A program made the position numbers and the translations under genes. From positions 186,001-250,000 of the forward strand of contig NZ_NESF01000002.1 of NCBI RefSeq assembly GCF_003063665.1: a stretch of 64,000 nucleotides of DNA, written 5' to 3'. This document shows positions 52,787 to 62,457 of the stretch, in pieces (within the stretch, counting starts at the first letter, position 1; every line of letters begins with the position of its first letter). The notes beneath the pieces are model-generated. The model was not told where the DNA came from and did no database searches. It worked only from the letters and a program-made list of their open reading frames with translations. This DNA comes from Limnohabitans sp. Hippo3 (GTDB lineage Bacteria > Pseudomonadota > Gammaproteobacteria > Burkholderiales > Burkholderiaceae_C).

Positions 52787-54192
52787 GCGGCACCTCCCAA
52801 CTCGACCACTTGGGCAGGCACGGCCCCGATGGAGCCGGCGCCCATGCAAATCACCACATCGCCGTCACGGGCGTTGCTGAGCACGGCTTGTGGCATGTCG
52901 GCGATCGCATCGACAAAAACCGGCTCGACCTTGCCCGCCACACGCAAGGCGCGGGCCAGCGAACGGCCATCGGCGGCCACGATGGGGGCTTCGCCTGCGG
53001 CGTACACCTCGGACAGCAGCACGCTGTCGCAGCCTTGGCCAATGACTTTCACAAAGTCTTCAAAGCAATCGCGCGTGCGGCTGTAGCGGTGGGGCTGGAA
53101 CGCCAACACCAGCCGGCGACCCGGGAACGCCCCGCGGGCGGCAGCCAGCGTGGCCGCCATCTCGACCGGGTGGTGCCCGTAATCGTCAATGACCGTGAAG
53201 CGCCCAGCGCCTCCGGGCACGCGCACCTCGCCATAGCGCTGAAAACGGCGTCCCACGCCCTTGAAATTGGCCAACGCCCGCTGCACAGCCGCATCATCCA
53301 CTCCCAACTCCACCGCGACGGCCACAGCCGCCAAGGCGTTGAGCACGTTGTGCAAGCCCGGCAAATTCAGCACCAGGGGCAAATCGGGCAAGGTCACGCC
53401 ATTGCGCCGCTGCACCGTGAAATGCATCTGCCCCTGCACCGCCCGCACATCCACGGCCCGCACTTGGGCACCTTCGCTCAGGCCATAGCTGGTGACAGGC
53501 CGGGCAATGTCCTGCACGATGGACTGCACACCCGGATCGTCCACACAGACAATCGCGGTGCCGTAAAAAGGCATGCGGTGCAAAAACTCCACGAACGCGG
53601 CTTTCAAACGGGCCAGGTCGTGACCGTAGGTCTCCATGTGGTCGGCGTCGATGTTGGTGACCACCGCCATCACAGGCAACAGGTTCAGGAAGGAGGCGTC
53701 GGACTCGTCGGCCTCGACCACGATGTAGTCGCCCGTGCCCAGCTTGGCGTTCGCCCCTGCGCTGTTGAGGCGTCCGCCAATCACAAAGGTGGGGTCCAAC
53801 CCAGCCTCGGCCAACACACTGGCCACCAGGCTGGTGGTGGTGGTTTTGCCGTGTGTGCCAGCAATAGCGACGCCCTGCTTCATGCGCATCAGCTCGGCCA
53901 GCATGACAGCGCGCGGCACGATGGGGATGTGGCGCTCGCGCGCGGCCAGCACCTCAGGGTTGTCGGCTTTGACGGCGGTGGAGGTGACCACCGCATCGGC
54001 GTCTTGGACGTTGTCGGCCGAATGCCCCACATGCGTGGCAATGCCCAAAGCCGCCAGGCGACGCAGCGTGGCGCTGTCGGACAAATCGGAGCCGGAAATC
54101 TGGTAACCCAGATTGAGCAACACTTCGGCAATGCCGCTCATGCCCGAGCCGCCCACACCGATGAAATGAATTTTTCGGATGGCGTGTTTCAT
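52783..54192 (-). CDS. murC: UDP-N-acetylmuramate--L-alanine ligase
   Basis: 469 residues. Residues 1-25 form the nucleotide fold start ([20 protein letters not shown]), [20 protein letters not shown] the ATP site, [20 protein letters not shown] the Mg region, and [20 protein letters not shown] the C-terminal domain. It adds L-Ala to UDP-MurNAc, the first Mur ligase step. It overlaps both neighbours by four bases. Confidence 0.96.
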   Translation of the reverse strand: MKHAIRKIHFIGVGGSGMSGIAEVLLNLGYQISGSDLSDSATLRRLAALGIATHVGHSADNVQDADAVVTSTAVKADNPEVLAARERHIPIVPRAVMLAELMRMKQGVAIAGTHGKTTTTSLVASVLAEAGLDPTFVIGGRLNSAGANAKLGTGDYIVVEADESDASFLNLLPVMAVVTNIDADHMETYGHDLARLKAAFVEFLHRMPFYGTAIVCVDDPGVQSIVQDIARPVTSYGLSEGAQVRAVDVRAVQGQMHFTVQRRNGVTLPDLPLVLNLPGLHNVLNALAAVAVAVELGVDDAAVQRALANFKGVGRRFQRYGEVRVPGGAGRFTVIDDYGHHPVEMAATLAAARGAFPGRRLVLAFQPHRYSRTRDCFEDFVKVIGQGCDSVLLSEVYAAGEAPIVAADGRSLARALRVAGKVEPVFVDAIADMPQAVLSNARDGDVVICMGAGSIGAVPAQVVELGGAA

Positions 54193-55253
54193 GCCGCCAA
54201 CTCCTCACAAGCCATCACAACCTCCCTGGTCGCATTTGTTTTTTTCTGTGCGTGGGCTTTTTGTGCCACGTCTTGCAATGTGTCGCGGCTCAAGGCCGTC
54301 AGGCGCTCGACCAGGTTCTGCGCGGTCAACTCCGCCTGCGGCACCAGCCAGCCGCCACCGGAGGCCACCAAAAACTGCGCATTGGTGGTCTGGTGGTCGT
54401 CGACCGCAAACGGGAAGGGCACAAACAAGGCGGCCACACCCACGGCCGCCAGCTCAGTCACGGTGCTGGCGCCTGCGCGGCAGATCACCAGATCGGCTTG
54501 CGCAAAGGCGGCGGCGGTGTCGTCGATGAAAGGCGTCAACTCGGCCTGCACGCCTGCGGCCGCGTAGTTGGCCCGCAGGGCTTCGATTTGTTTGGCACCG
54601 CTTTGGTGGATGACTTGCGGGCGTGTGGCCTCTGGCATCAAGGCCAAGGCCTGCGGCACGATGTCGTTCAGGGCCTTGGCCCCCAGGCTGCCGCCCACCA
54701 CCAGTACACGCAAAGGGCCTGTTCGCCCGGCAAAACGCTCGGCTGGCGAGGCTTGTTGGGTGAAGGCCTGGCGCAAAGGGTTGCCCACCCATTGCCCGGT
54801 TTTGAAAACGCCGGGGAAGGCGGTGAACACCCGGTCGGCCACTTGCGCCAGCACCTTGTTGGCCAGGCCCGCTACCGAATTTTGTTCGTGCAGCACCAAA
54901 GGCTTGCCCCACAAGCTGGCCATCATGCCGCCGGGGAACGTGATGTAGCCGCCCAGCCCCAGCACCACATCGGGCTGGACCCGGCGCACCACCTGCAGGC
55001 TTTGCCAAAAAGCGCGCAGCAGCTTGAGTGGCAAGAAGGCCAATGTTGCGAAACCTTTGCCGCGCACACCGCCAAAGGCCACCGTTTCAAAGGCGAAGCC
55101 ACGCGGCGGCACCAGCTGGCTTTCCATGCTGTCCGGTGCGCCCAACCAGTGCACGCGCCAACCCGCCTCGCGCAGGGCTTCTGCCACGGCCAGACCCGGG
55201 AAGATGTGCCCCCCTGTGCCACCCGCCATGACCAGTGCGCATTTTTGCGTCAT
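54189..55253 (-). CDS. murG: Lipid II-forming GlcNAc transferase MurG
   Basis: 354 residues. [20 protein letters not shown] is the N-terminal glycine-rich loop, [20 protein letters not shown] and [20 protein letters not shown] follow, and [20 protein letters not shown] is the UDP-GlcNAc site. It converts lipid I to lipid II at the inner face of the membrane. It overlaps ftsW upstream and murC downstream by four bases each. Confidence 0.95.
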   Translation of the reverse strand: MTQKCALVMAGGTGGHIFPGLAVAEALREAGWRVHWLGAPDSMESQLVPPRGFAFETVAFGGVRGKGFATLAFLPLKLLRAFWQSLQVVRRVQPDVVLGLGGYITFPGGMMASLWGKPLVLHEQNSVAGLANKVLAQVADRVFTAFPGVFKTGQWVGNPLRQAFTQQASPAERFAGRTGPLRVLVVGGSLGAKALNDIVPQALALMPEATRPQVIHQSGAKQIEALRANYAAAGVQAELTPFIDDTAAAFAQADLVICRAGASTVTELAAVGVAALFVPFPFAVDDHQTTNAQFLVASGGGWLVPQAELTAQNLVERLTALSRDTLQDVAQKAHAQKKTNATREVVMACEELAA

Positions 55254-56551
55254 GCCCTGCCTCCGCGCATCATCTGTTTGTTCTCGGCGTCGATGCGCAG
55301 CACCACCGCGATGGCGATCAGGTTCATCATGATGGCCGAACCGCCGTAGCTCATCAAAGGCAGTGTCAGGCCCTTGGTGGGCAAAGCGCCCAAATTCACA
55401 CCCATGTTGATGAAGGCCTGAAAACCAATCCAGATGCCCACGCCCTGGGCCACCAGACCGGAGAACACCTTGTCGAGGGCGATGGCCTGACGGCCAATCA
55501 CCATGATGCGGCGGCTGAGCCACAGGAACATCACAATGACCAAAGACACACCCACCAAACCAAACTCTTCACCGATCACGGCCAGCAAAAAGTCGGTGTG
55601 GGCTTCGGGCAACCAGTGCAGTTTTTCCACGCTGCCGCCCAAACCTACGCCCCACACCTCACCCCGGCCGATGGCGATCAGGGAATGCGAGAGCTGGTAC
55701 CCCTTGCCCAAAGCGTGCTCGGCACTGAAGGGGTCCAGATAAGCAAAGATGCGGTCACGGCGCCAAGGGGATGCGGCAATCATCACCACAAACGCGCCCA
55801 CCAGCACCGCAAAAATCAGGAAGAACATGCGGGCATTGACACCGCCCAGAAACAGGATGCCCATGGCGATGATGGCGATCACCATGAAAGCGCCCATGTC
55901 AGGCTCGGCCAGCAAAAACACCCCGGCCAAAGCCACCGCAGCACCCATGGGCAAGACCGCACGGAAGAAGCGCTCTTTCACCTCCATCTTGCGCACCATG
56001 TAGTCGGCCGCATAAATGATGGTCGCGAATTTGGCCAACTCGGAGGGCTGGAAATTCATGATGCCAAAGGAAATCCAGCGCCGCGCACCGTTGACGCCCT
56101 TGCCGATGAAGGGAATCAACACCAGCGCCAGCAACACCAGAGACACCACAAACAAAGGCCTGGCCACTTTTTCCCAGGTCTCGGTGGACACCTGGAAGGC
56201 CAGCAAGGCCATGACACTGCCCACCACCATGGAGATCAGATGCCGCGTCAAAAAATGGGTTTGTGTGTAGCGCGAAAAACGGGGGTTGTCCGGCATGGCG
56301 ATCGACGCTGAATACACCATGACCATGCCCCACATGAGCAAGGCGACCACCACCCAGACAAGTGCCTGGTCCACGCTCTGCAAGCGGTGGGCTGAGCCTG
56401 CGCTGTTGCGGGCGAAATCGTAGCTGCCCAGATTGACAGGCAAACCCTGTGTACCCGCAGTATGGCCACGCGATGCACGGCCTGTGAGCACCTGCCCCCA
56501 ATGGGCCAGGCCTGCCTGCAGACGTTGCGGGAATGACAGCGCTTCGCTCAC
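55250..56551 (-). CDS. ftsW: SEDS peptidoglycan polymerase FtsW
   Basis: 433 residues with a cytoplasmic N-terminal tail (about 60 residues) and ten membrane segments. SEDS blocks include [60 protein letters not shown] and [20 protein letters not shown]. It polymerises septal glycan with FtsI (PBP3). The start is a GTG at 56551 that overlaps the murD stop. A second SEDS gene, rodA, is at 41 kb. Confidence 0.95.
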   Translation of the reverse strand: MSEALSFPQRLQAGLAHWGQVLTGRASRGHTAGTQGLPVNLGSYDFARNSAGSAHRLQSVDQALVWVVVALLMWGMVMVYSASIAMPDNPRFSRYTQTHFLTRHLISMVVGSVMALLAFQVSTETWEKVARPLFVVSLVLLALVLIPFIGKGVNGARRWISFGIMNFQPSELAKFATIIYAADYMVRKMEVKERFFRAVLPMGAAVALAGVFLLAEPDMGAFMVIAIIAMGILFLGGVNARMFFLIFAVLVGAFVVMIAASPWRRDRIFAYLDPFSAEHALGKGYQLSHSLIAIGRGEVWGVGLGGSVEKLHWLPEAHTDFLLAVIGEEFGLVGVSLVIVMFLWLSRRIMVIGRQAIALDKVFSGLVAQGVGIWIGFQAFINMGVNLGALPTKGLTLPLMSYGGSAIMMNLIAIAVVLRIDAENKQMMRGGRA

Positions 56552-58302
56552 AACCCGCCCTCCATGGCCACACCCGCCGCTTCGGCCAAACCGGCCACGG
56601 CCTGCACAAACACCTCGGCGCGGTGGCCGTAGTTGTCAAACATGTCAAAGCTGGCACAAGCGGGCGACATCAAAACCGCGTCGCCACTGCGGGCGATGGC
56701 GGCGGCCTGCGCCACGGCCGCATGCATGTCGGCGGCATCGTGCAGCGGCACGTCCGTGTCTTGCAGCGCTTCGCGGATGACAGGTGCATCGCGGCCGATC
56801 AAGACCACCCCCCGGGCAAAACGCGACACGGGATCGACCAAGGGCGTGAAGTCCTGGCCTTTGCCATCGCCCCCCAAAATGAGCACCACGCGGCGGTCTG
56901 CGCCCAAGCCTTGCAGGGCAGCCACGGTGGCCCCCACATTGGTGCCCTTGCTGTCGTCAAAATACTCCACCTCGCCCACGATGGCGACCGGCTCCACCCG
57001 ATGGGGCTCGCCCCGGTATTCGCGCAGGCCATACAGCATGGGGCCCAAGGCGCAACCGGCACTGCTGGCCAGCGCCAGGGCAGCGAGCGCATTGACCGCG
57101 TTGTGGCGGCCACGAATGCGCAGCGCGTCGGCAGGCATCAGGCGCTGGATGTGCAACTCTTCGGCCGCATCCTTGCGGCGGCGTCGTGTTTCATCGGCCT
57201 CCAGGGCGCGCACCAACCACGTCATGCCGTGTGTGACTTCGATACCAAAGTCGCCTGGGCGCTGAGGCATGTCGCCCCCAAACAGCACACAAGCGCGCTC
57301 GACAGGCTTTTGCAACTTCACGCGCACAGGCTCGGGCCGCATGGCCATGACCTGCGCGTCTTCGCGGTTGAGCACCATCAGGCCTTGAGCGCCAAAAATG
57401 CGGGCTTTGGCAGCGGCATAGGCGGCCATGCTGCCGTGCCAGTCCAGGTGGTCTTGCGAGAGGTTCAATACCGTCGCAGCGGTCGGCTCAAAGCCCTCGC
57501 TGCTGTCGAGCTGGAAGCTCGACAGCTCCAGCACCCACACCTGAGGCAGCGCCTGGGCCATGGGGTCCTGCACGGCAGGAGGAACGGGCAGCGGCAGTTC
57601 CGCGTCGCTCTCGCCCTCCAGGCGGTCCAGCGTTTCGTCTGTATCGGCCAGCTCGCTGGTCGACTCATCCTGCTGTGGTGCGGGGATGACCGCCTCCTGG
57701 GCTGCTGTCACCGTTGGCGGCTCACTGTTCGCATCTGCCTTCTCAAGCTCGGCGGCGGCGCGCTCGGCTGCTTCTTGCTCGACCTGCGCTTGCGCTTGGG
57801 CCATGGCTTCGGTCAAGGTGTCCAGCAACGTGGGGCCAATGTTGCCCGCCACTTTCACGGTTTTGCCCGCACGCGCCACCAGCTGCCCGGTGAGCGATGT
57901 GACCGTGGTCTTGCCGTTGGTGCCCGTGATGGCCAGCACCTGCGGGGCATACCCAAAGCGTGCTTTCAAATCCTGCAAGCCAGCGGCAAACAAGCTCAGC
58001 TCACTGCCTTGCCACAAGCCCATGGCTCGGGCGGCGTCCACCACCGGGGCCACCACGTCGGGCGCGAGACCCGGGCTGCGGAACACCGCACGCACCGAAG
58101 TGCCCTCCACCAGACTGGCCACAAATGGCCCGGACACAAAACGCACCGCAGGCCACTCGGACTGCAAAGCGGCCAACTGGGGCGGCGTGTCACGGGTGTC
58201 GGCCACGGTCACGTCCGCCCCGGCATGCGCGCACCAGCGGGCCATCGCCAGGCCCGAAGCACCCAAACCGAGAATCAGAACGTGTTGACCTTGGAGCTGC
58301 AT
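56548..58302 (-). CDS. murD: UDP-MurNAc-L-Ala--D-Glu ligase with internal insertion
   Basis: 584 residues, compared with 438 in E. coli MurD. The domains are intact: [17 protein letters not shown], the ATP site [15 protein letters not shown] (K131), [17 protein letters not shown], and [14 protein letters not shown] in the C-terminal domain. Residues about 167-251 are an acidic, Ala/Glu/Pro-rich low-complexity insertion between [12 protein letters not shown] and [11 protein letters not shown]. It adds D-Glu to UDP-MurNAc-L-Ala. The insertion looks like a flexible loop and not a known domain. Confidence 0.93.
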   Translation of the reverse strand: MQLQGQHVLILGLGASGLAMARWCAHAGADVTVADTRDTPPQLAALQSEWPAVRFVSGPFVASLVEGTSVRAVFRSPGLAPDVVAPVVDAARAMGLWQGSELSLFAAGLQDLKARFGYAPQVLAITGTNGKTTVTSLTGQLVARAGKTVKVAGNIGPTLLDTLTEAMAQAQAQVEQEAAERAAAELEKADANSEPPTVTAAQEAVIPAPQQDESTSELADTDETLDRLEGESDAELPLPVPPAVQDPMAQALPQVWVLELSSFQLDSSEGFEPTAATVLNLSQDHLDWHGSMAAYAAAKARIFGAQGLMVLNREDAQVMAMRPEPVRVKLQKPVERACVLFGGDMPQRPGDFGIEVTHGMTWLVRALEADETRRRRKDAAEELHIQRLMPADALRIRGRHNAVNALAALALASSAGCALGPMLYGLREYRGEPHRVEPVAIVGEVEYFDDSKGTNVGATVAALQGLGADRRVVLILGGDGKGQDFTPLVDPVSRFARGVVLIGRDAPVIREALQDTDVPLHDAADMHAAVAQAAAIARSGDAVLMSPACASFDMFDNYGHRAEVFVQAVAGLAEAAGVAMEGGL

Positions 58303-58305
58303 GGC

Positions 58306-59484
58306 TTACCTCAGCTTCAGGGTCGACAAGCCGACCAGACACAGCAGCATGGTGATGATCCAGAAACGCACCACGACTTGCGTTTCCTTCCAGCCGCTCT
58401 TTTCAAAATGGTGGTGCAAGGGCGCCATCTTCAGGATGCGCCGACCCTCGCCGTATTTTTTCTTGGTGTATTTGAAGTACGTGACCTGCGCCATCACCGA
58501 CAAGGCCTCGACCACGAAGATGCCGCCCATGATGGCCAGCACGATTTCCTGGCGCACGATCACGGCAATGGTGCCCAGCGCCGCACCCAGCGCCAGCGCC
58601 CCCACGTCACCCATGAACACCTGGGCTGGATGCGTGTTGAACCACAAAAAGGCCAGGCCCGCCCCCGCCATGGCGGCGCAAAAAATCAACAACTCGCCCG
58701 AACCCGGAATGTGCGGGAAGAACAGGTACTTGGAGTACACCGAGCTGCCCGTCACATAGGCGAACACGCCCAGTGCCGAACCCACCATGACCACCGGCAT
58801 GATGGCCAGACCATCCAAACCGTCGGTCAAATTGACCGCATTGCTGGCCCCGACGATGACCAGATAGGTCAGGACCACAAAGCCCAGCACGCCCAGCGGG
58901 TAGTTGATTTCCTTGAAAAACGGCACCTGCAAGCCGGCCTTGGGGGGGAGGTTCACGTCAAAACCCGACATCACCCATTTCCCGAACAGGTCCAGCACGC
59001 GCAGGTTGGAGACTTCGGAAATGCTGAACACCAGGTACAAGGCAGCCACCAAGCCGATGACCGATTGCCAGAAATACTTTTCGCGCGAGCGCATGCCTTC
59101 GGGGTCTTTGTTGACCACCTTGCGCCAGTCATCCACCCAGCCAATCGCACCAAAGCCCAAGGTCACGATCAGCACGATCCACACGAAGCGGTTGGACAAG
59201 TCAAACCAGAGCACCGTCGACACGGCAATCGACAACAAAATCAGCACGCCACCCATGGTGGGTGTGCCGCTTTTGGACAGGTGCGACTCCATGCCGTAGC
59301 CACGGATGGGCTGGCCGATCTTGAGCGAAGTCAGGCGGCGGATGACCCAGGGGCCTGCGGCCAGACCGATCAAGAGCGCCGTCATCGCGGCCATCACCGC
59401 ACGGAAGGTGATGTACTGGAACACACGCAAAAAGCCCCACTCCGGGGACAAGGTTTGCAACCATTGGGCCAGGCTAAGCAGCAT
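58306..59484 (-). CDS. mraY: Phospho-MurNAc-pentapeptide transferase MraY
   Basis: 392 residues with ten membrane segments. Catalytic-loop motifs are [20 protein letters not shown] near residue 70, [20 protein letters not shown] (the NLTDGxDGLA block) and [20 protein letters not shown] (HHHFE, with the three histidines). It makes lipid I on undecaprenyl phosphate. The start overlaps the end of murF by 11 bases; the ATG at 59484 is the family start. Confidence 0.97.
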   Translation of the reverse strand: MLLSLAQWLQTLSPEWGFLRVFQYITFRAVMAAMTALLIGLAAGPWVIRRLTSLKIGQPIRGYGMESHLSKSGTPTMGGVLILLSIAVSTVLWFDLSNRFVWIVLIVTLGFGAIGWVDDWRKVVNKDPEGMRSREKYFWQSVIGLVAALYLVFSISEVSNLRVLDLFGKWVMSGFDVNLPPKAGLQVPFFKEINYPLGVLGFVVLTYLVIVGASNAVNLTDGLDGLAIMPVVMVGSALGVFAYVTGSSVYSKYLFFPHIPGSGELLIFCAAMAGAGLAFLWFNTHPAQVFMGDVGALALGAALGTIAVIVRQEIVLAIMGGIFVVEALSVMAQVTYFKYTKKKYGEGRRILKMAPLHHHFEKSGWKETQVVVRFWIITMLLCLVGLSTLKLR

Positions 59485-60928
59485 GGGGCTCCTCTTTTTT
59501 ATCGTTGTTGTGGTTATGCTGGTCTTCGCTGCGCGTCAGCAGCGCCTGGACCACGCGCTCCATCTTCATGAAGCGCGAACCTTTGACCACCACGCTGTTG
59601 AATTCACCCAGCTGCCCTGTCACCACACCCAGCAAACTGTCGATGCCTGCGAAGTGCCGGGCCGCACCAAAAGCCTGCGCGCTGTGCACGCACAAGTCAC
59701 CCAGGGTGTAGAGCGCCTCGATGCCGCGCTCGGCCGCATAAGCGCCCACCTCGGCATGGAACTCGGGGCCTTGGTTGCCCACTTCACCCATGTCGCCCAG
59801 CACCAGCAAACGCGGCGCAGGCAGCTCGGCCAACACGTCAATCGCAGCACGCACCGAATCGGGGTTGGCGTTGTAGCTGTCATCGATCACGGTGATGTCC
59901 GCACCACCGCTGTGCAGCAGCAGCGCACGCGAGCGCCCCTTGACCGGCTCAAAAGCCACCAGGCCCTGGACCACGGCGGCCAAGGGCACCCCTGCTGCCA
60001 AGGCGCAGGCGCTCGCTGCCAAAGCGTTTTTGACGTTGTGACGCCCGGCAATGTGCAAACGCACAGGCGCGGTGCCCTCGGGGGTCTTGAGGGTGAACTG
60101 CCAGGCGCCCGACTGCCAGACCACCACAGCGGCCCGCACATCGGCGTCTGAGGTGGACGCCATGGCAAAACCGCGCTGCAAGCGCCCATCCGACAAACCC
60201 TGCCAGATCGGGGTGTAGGCATCGTCGACCGGGAACACGGCCACGCCTTCCGGCGGCAGGGCCTGCAGCACCGCACCGTTTTCATGGGCCACAGCTTCGA
60301 CCGTCCCCATGAATTCCTGGTGCTCGCGCTGCGCGTTGTTCACCAAGGCCACAGTCGGCCGGGCCAATTGAGACAAGTAGGCGATCTCGCCGGGGTGGTT
60401 CATGCCCAACTCGACCACGGCGATGCGGTGGTGGGCACGCAAATTGAACAGGGTCAAGGGCACGCCAATGTCGTTGTTCAGGTTGCCCTGGGTGGACAAA
60501 GCGTCGTCCCCGGCATGGGCACGCAAGATGGACGCGATCATTTGCGTCACGGTGGTTTTGCCGTTGCTGCCGGTCACCGCAATCAACGGCAAGCTGAACT
60601 GCGCACGCCAGCCTGCAGCCAGCTCACCCAAAGCGATGCGCGCATCGGGCACCACCAGGGCAGGCAAGCCCTGCGCCAGCGCCTGGGCTTCGCCAGAGGC
60701 CTCGCACACCACCGCGACGGCACCCTGTGCCTTGGCCTGGGCGATGAACTGGTTGCCATCAAAACGCTCGCCGCGCAAGGCCAAAAACAAATCGCCCGCT
60801 TGCAGGCTGCGGCTGTCGGTGTGCACCCGGTCGACCACCACATCCTGTAGACCCACGCCGCGTGCCTGACTCAGCCAGCCGAGGGCCTGCGTCAGCTTCA
60901 GATGCATGGCGCTGTTCACGGCGTTCAT
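59474..60928 (-). CDS. murF: UDP-MurNAc-tripeptide--D-Ala-D-Ala ligase
   Basis: 484 residues. The ATP site is [20 protein letters not shown], the Mg region is [20 protein letters not shown], and the C-terminal domain has [20 protein letters not shown], with the DSYNANP block specific to MurF. It adds the D-Ala-D-Ala made by DdlB. The ATG at 60928 overlaps the murE stop; an internal ATG at 60907 is a weaker alternative. Confidence 0.96.
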   Translation of the reverse strand: MNAVNSAMHLKLTQALGWLSQARGVGLQDVVVDRVHTDSRSLQAGDLFLALRGERFDGNQFIAQAKAQGAVAVVCEASGEAQALAQGLPALVVPDARIALGELAAGWRAQFSLPLIAVTGSNGKTTVTQMIASILRAHAGDDALSTQGNLNNDIGVPLTLFNLRAHHRIAVVELGMNHPGEIAYLSQLARPTVALVNNAQREHQEFMGTVEAVAHENGAVLQALPPEGVAVFPVDDAYTPIWQGLSDGRLQRGFAMASTSDADVRAAVVVWQSGAWQFTLKTPEGTAPVRLHIAGRHNVKNALAASACALAAGVPLAAVVQGLVAFEPVKGRSRALLLHSGGADITVIDDSYNANPDSVRAAIDVLAELPAPRLLVLGDMGEVGNQGPEFHAEVGAYAAERGIEALYTLGDLCVHSAQAFGAARHFAGIDSLLGVVTGQLGEFNSVVVKGSRFMKMERVVQALLTRSEDQHNHNNDKKEEPHAA

Positions 60929-62457
60929 GCGGCCGCCCCTTGCGGCTGTGCAGCGCGTTGCTGCAAAGCCATGCGGGCCTGGGCCACATCCGAAAACGGG
61001 TGGCGCACGCCCATGATCTCTTGTTCGCTTTCGTGGCCTTTGCCCGCCACCAGCACCACGTCTTGCGCCTGCGCTTGCGCCACCGCCTGGGCAATGGCCA
61101 GAGCGCGGTCCAATTCAATCCGGACCGACTGCGGGCGCTTCAAACCCTTGACCATGGCGGTCACAATGGCCTCGGGCGATTCGCTGCGGGGGTTGTCGCT
61201 GGTCAGCACCACGTGGTCGGCCGCCGCTTCGGCCGCTGCGGCCATCAAGGGGCGCTTGCTGGCATCGCGGTCACCACCGCAGCCCAACACACACCACAGG
61301 CGCCCCCCACGGGCCTGGGCTTGCGAGCGCAGTGCGCTCAGCGCCTGGGTGATGGCATCGGGCGTGTGGGCATAGTCCACCACCACCAGTGGCCATGACC
61401 ATTCATTCGCTGCGCCAGGCGCATCACCCCGCACGCGCTCCATGCGGCCGGGCACCGCCGTCAACTGTGCACAAGCTTGCACCGCTTGCGCCAAATCGAA
61501 ACCCAGGGCCCGCAAACTGCCGATCACGCCCAGCAGGTTGTCCATGTTGTAGTCGCCGATCAAACCCGTTTGCAAGGTGTGCGCGGCGTGGCCCTCGATC
61601 ACCTCAAAAGCCAAGCCCTGACCGCCGGGCAAGGCCCGCGCTTGCAGACGCGCCGGGCCACGGCGCGAACAGGTCCAGACATCGAGCGGGCCGCCTTGCA
61701 ACTGCTGGGCCAGCAACGCGCCTTGCGCGTCATCGATGTTGACGACGGCGGACTGCAGGCCAGGCCAGTCAAACAAAGCGGCCTTGGCCGACCAATAGCG
61801 GGCCATGTCACCGTGGTAGTCCAGGTGGTCCTGCGTGAAATTGGTGAACACGGCCACGCAGATGCGTGTGCCATCCAGGCGGTGCTCGGCCAGGCCAATG
61901 GACGAGGCTTCGATGGCGCAATGCGTGACGCCCTCATCCACGAACTGTCTGAATTGCCGCTGCAGCAGCACCGGGTCGGGCGTGGTCATGCCTGTGGACA
62001 CCAGGTGCGGCAAGCGGCCTACGCCCAAGGTGCCTACCAGCCCGCAGGCTTGCTGCAGCACAGGCGAAGACAGCGCCTGCGCCAGCCACCAGGCTGTGGA
62101 TGTTTTGCCGTTGGTGCCTGTGACCGCCAGCACCTTCAAGGCCTGGCTGGGGTGTTCGTAGTAGGCATCGGCCACCAGCCCCGTCTGCGCCTTGAGCCCT
62201 GCCATACCTGCCAGCTTGGGGGTGGCCTCGGCCTGCAGACCCTGCAACCAAGGCGCATGGTCCTGCGCCTCCATCAGGCAAGCTGTAGCCCCCTGTGCCA
62301 GCGCTGCAGCGAGGTAACGCCGTCCATCGGTGGCGGCACCCGGCCAAGCGATGAAGCCGTCGCCCGCCTGCACCAAGCGGCTGTTGGTGCGCAGCTCGCC
62401 CGTCACATGCGTGCGCAACCAGCGGGCCGCTTCGGAGGCGTTGTGCAGCATCTGCAT
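60925..62457 (-). CDS. murE: UDP-MurNAc-dipeptide--meso-DAP ligase
   Basis: 510 residues. The ATP site is AVTGTNGKTSTAWWLAQALS, the substrate region THCAIEASSIGLAEHRLDGT, and the C-terminal domain carries the MurE DAP block SDNPRSESPEAIVTAMVKGL (DNPR). This block predicts meso-DAP, not lysine, in the murein. VFTNFTQDHLDYHG is also typical. It shares one base with the ftsI stop (TGATG). Confidence 0.96.
   Translation of the reverse strand: MQMLHNASEAARWLRTHVTGELRTNSRLVQAGDGFIAWPGAATDGRRYLAAALAQGATACLMEAQDHAPWLQGLQAEATPKLAGMAGLKAQTGLVADAYYEHPSQALKVLAVTGTNGKTSTAWWLAQALSSPVLQQACGLVGTLGVGRLPHLVSTGMTTPDPVLLQRQFRQFVDEGVTHCAIEASSIGLAEHRLDGTRICVAVFTNFTQDHLDYHGDMARYWSAKAALFDWPGLQSAVVNIDDAQGALLAQQLQGGPLDVWTCSRRGPARLQARALPGGQGLAFEVIEGHAAHTLQTGLIGDYNMDNLLGVIGSLRALGFDLAQAVQACAQLTAVPGRMERVRGDAPGAANEWSWPLVVVDYAHTPDAITQALSALRSQAQARGGRLWCVLGCGGDRDASKRPLMAAAAEAAADHVVLTSDNPRSESPEAIVTAMVKGLKRPQSVRIELDRALAIAQAVAQAQAQDVVLVAGKGHESEQEIMGVRHPFSDVAQARMALQQRAAQPQGAAA

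Noticed and set aside
56533..59571. A 1012-codon open frame on the plus strand opposite murD and mraY
   Set aside because: It is the mirror of high-GC coding sequence; the protein is His/Gln-rich with no family motifs, while the minus-strand genes have full catalytic motifs.
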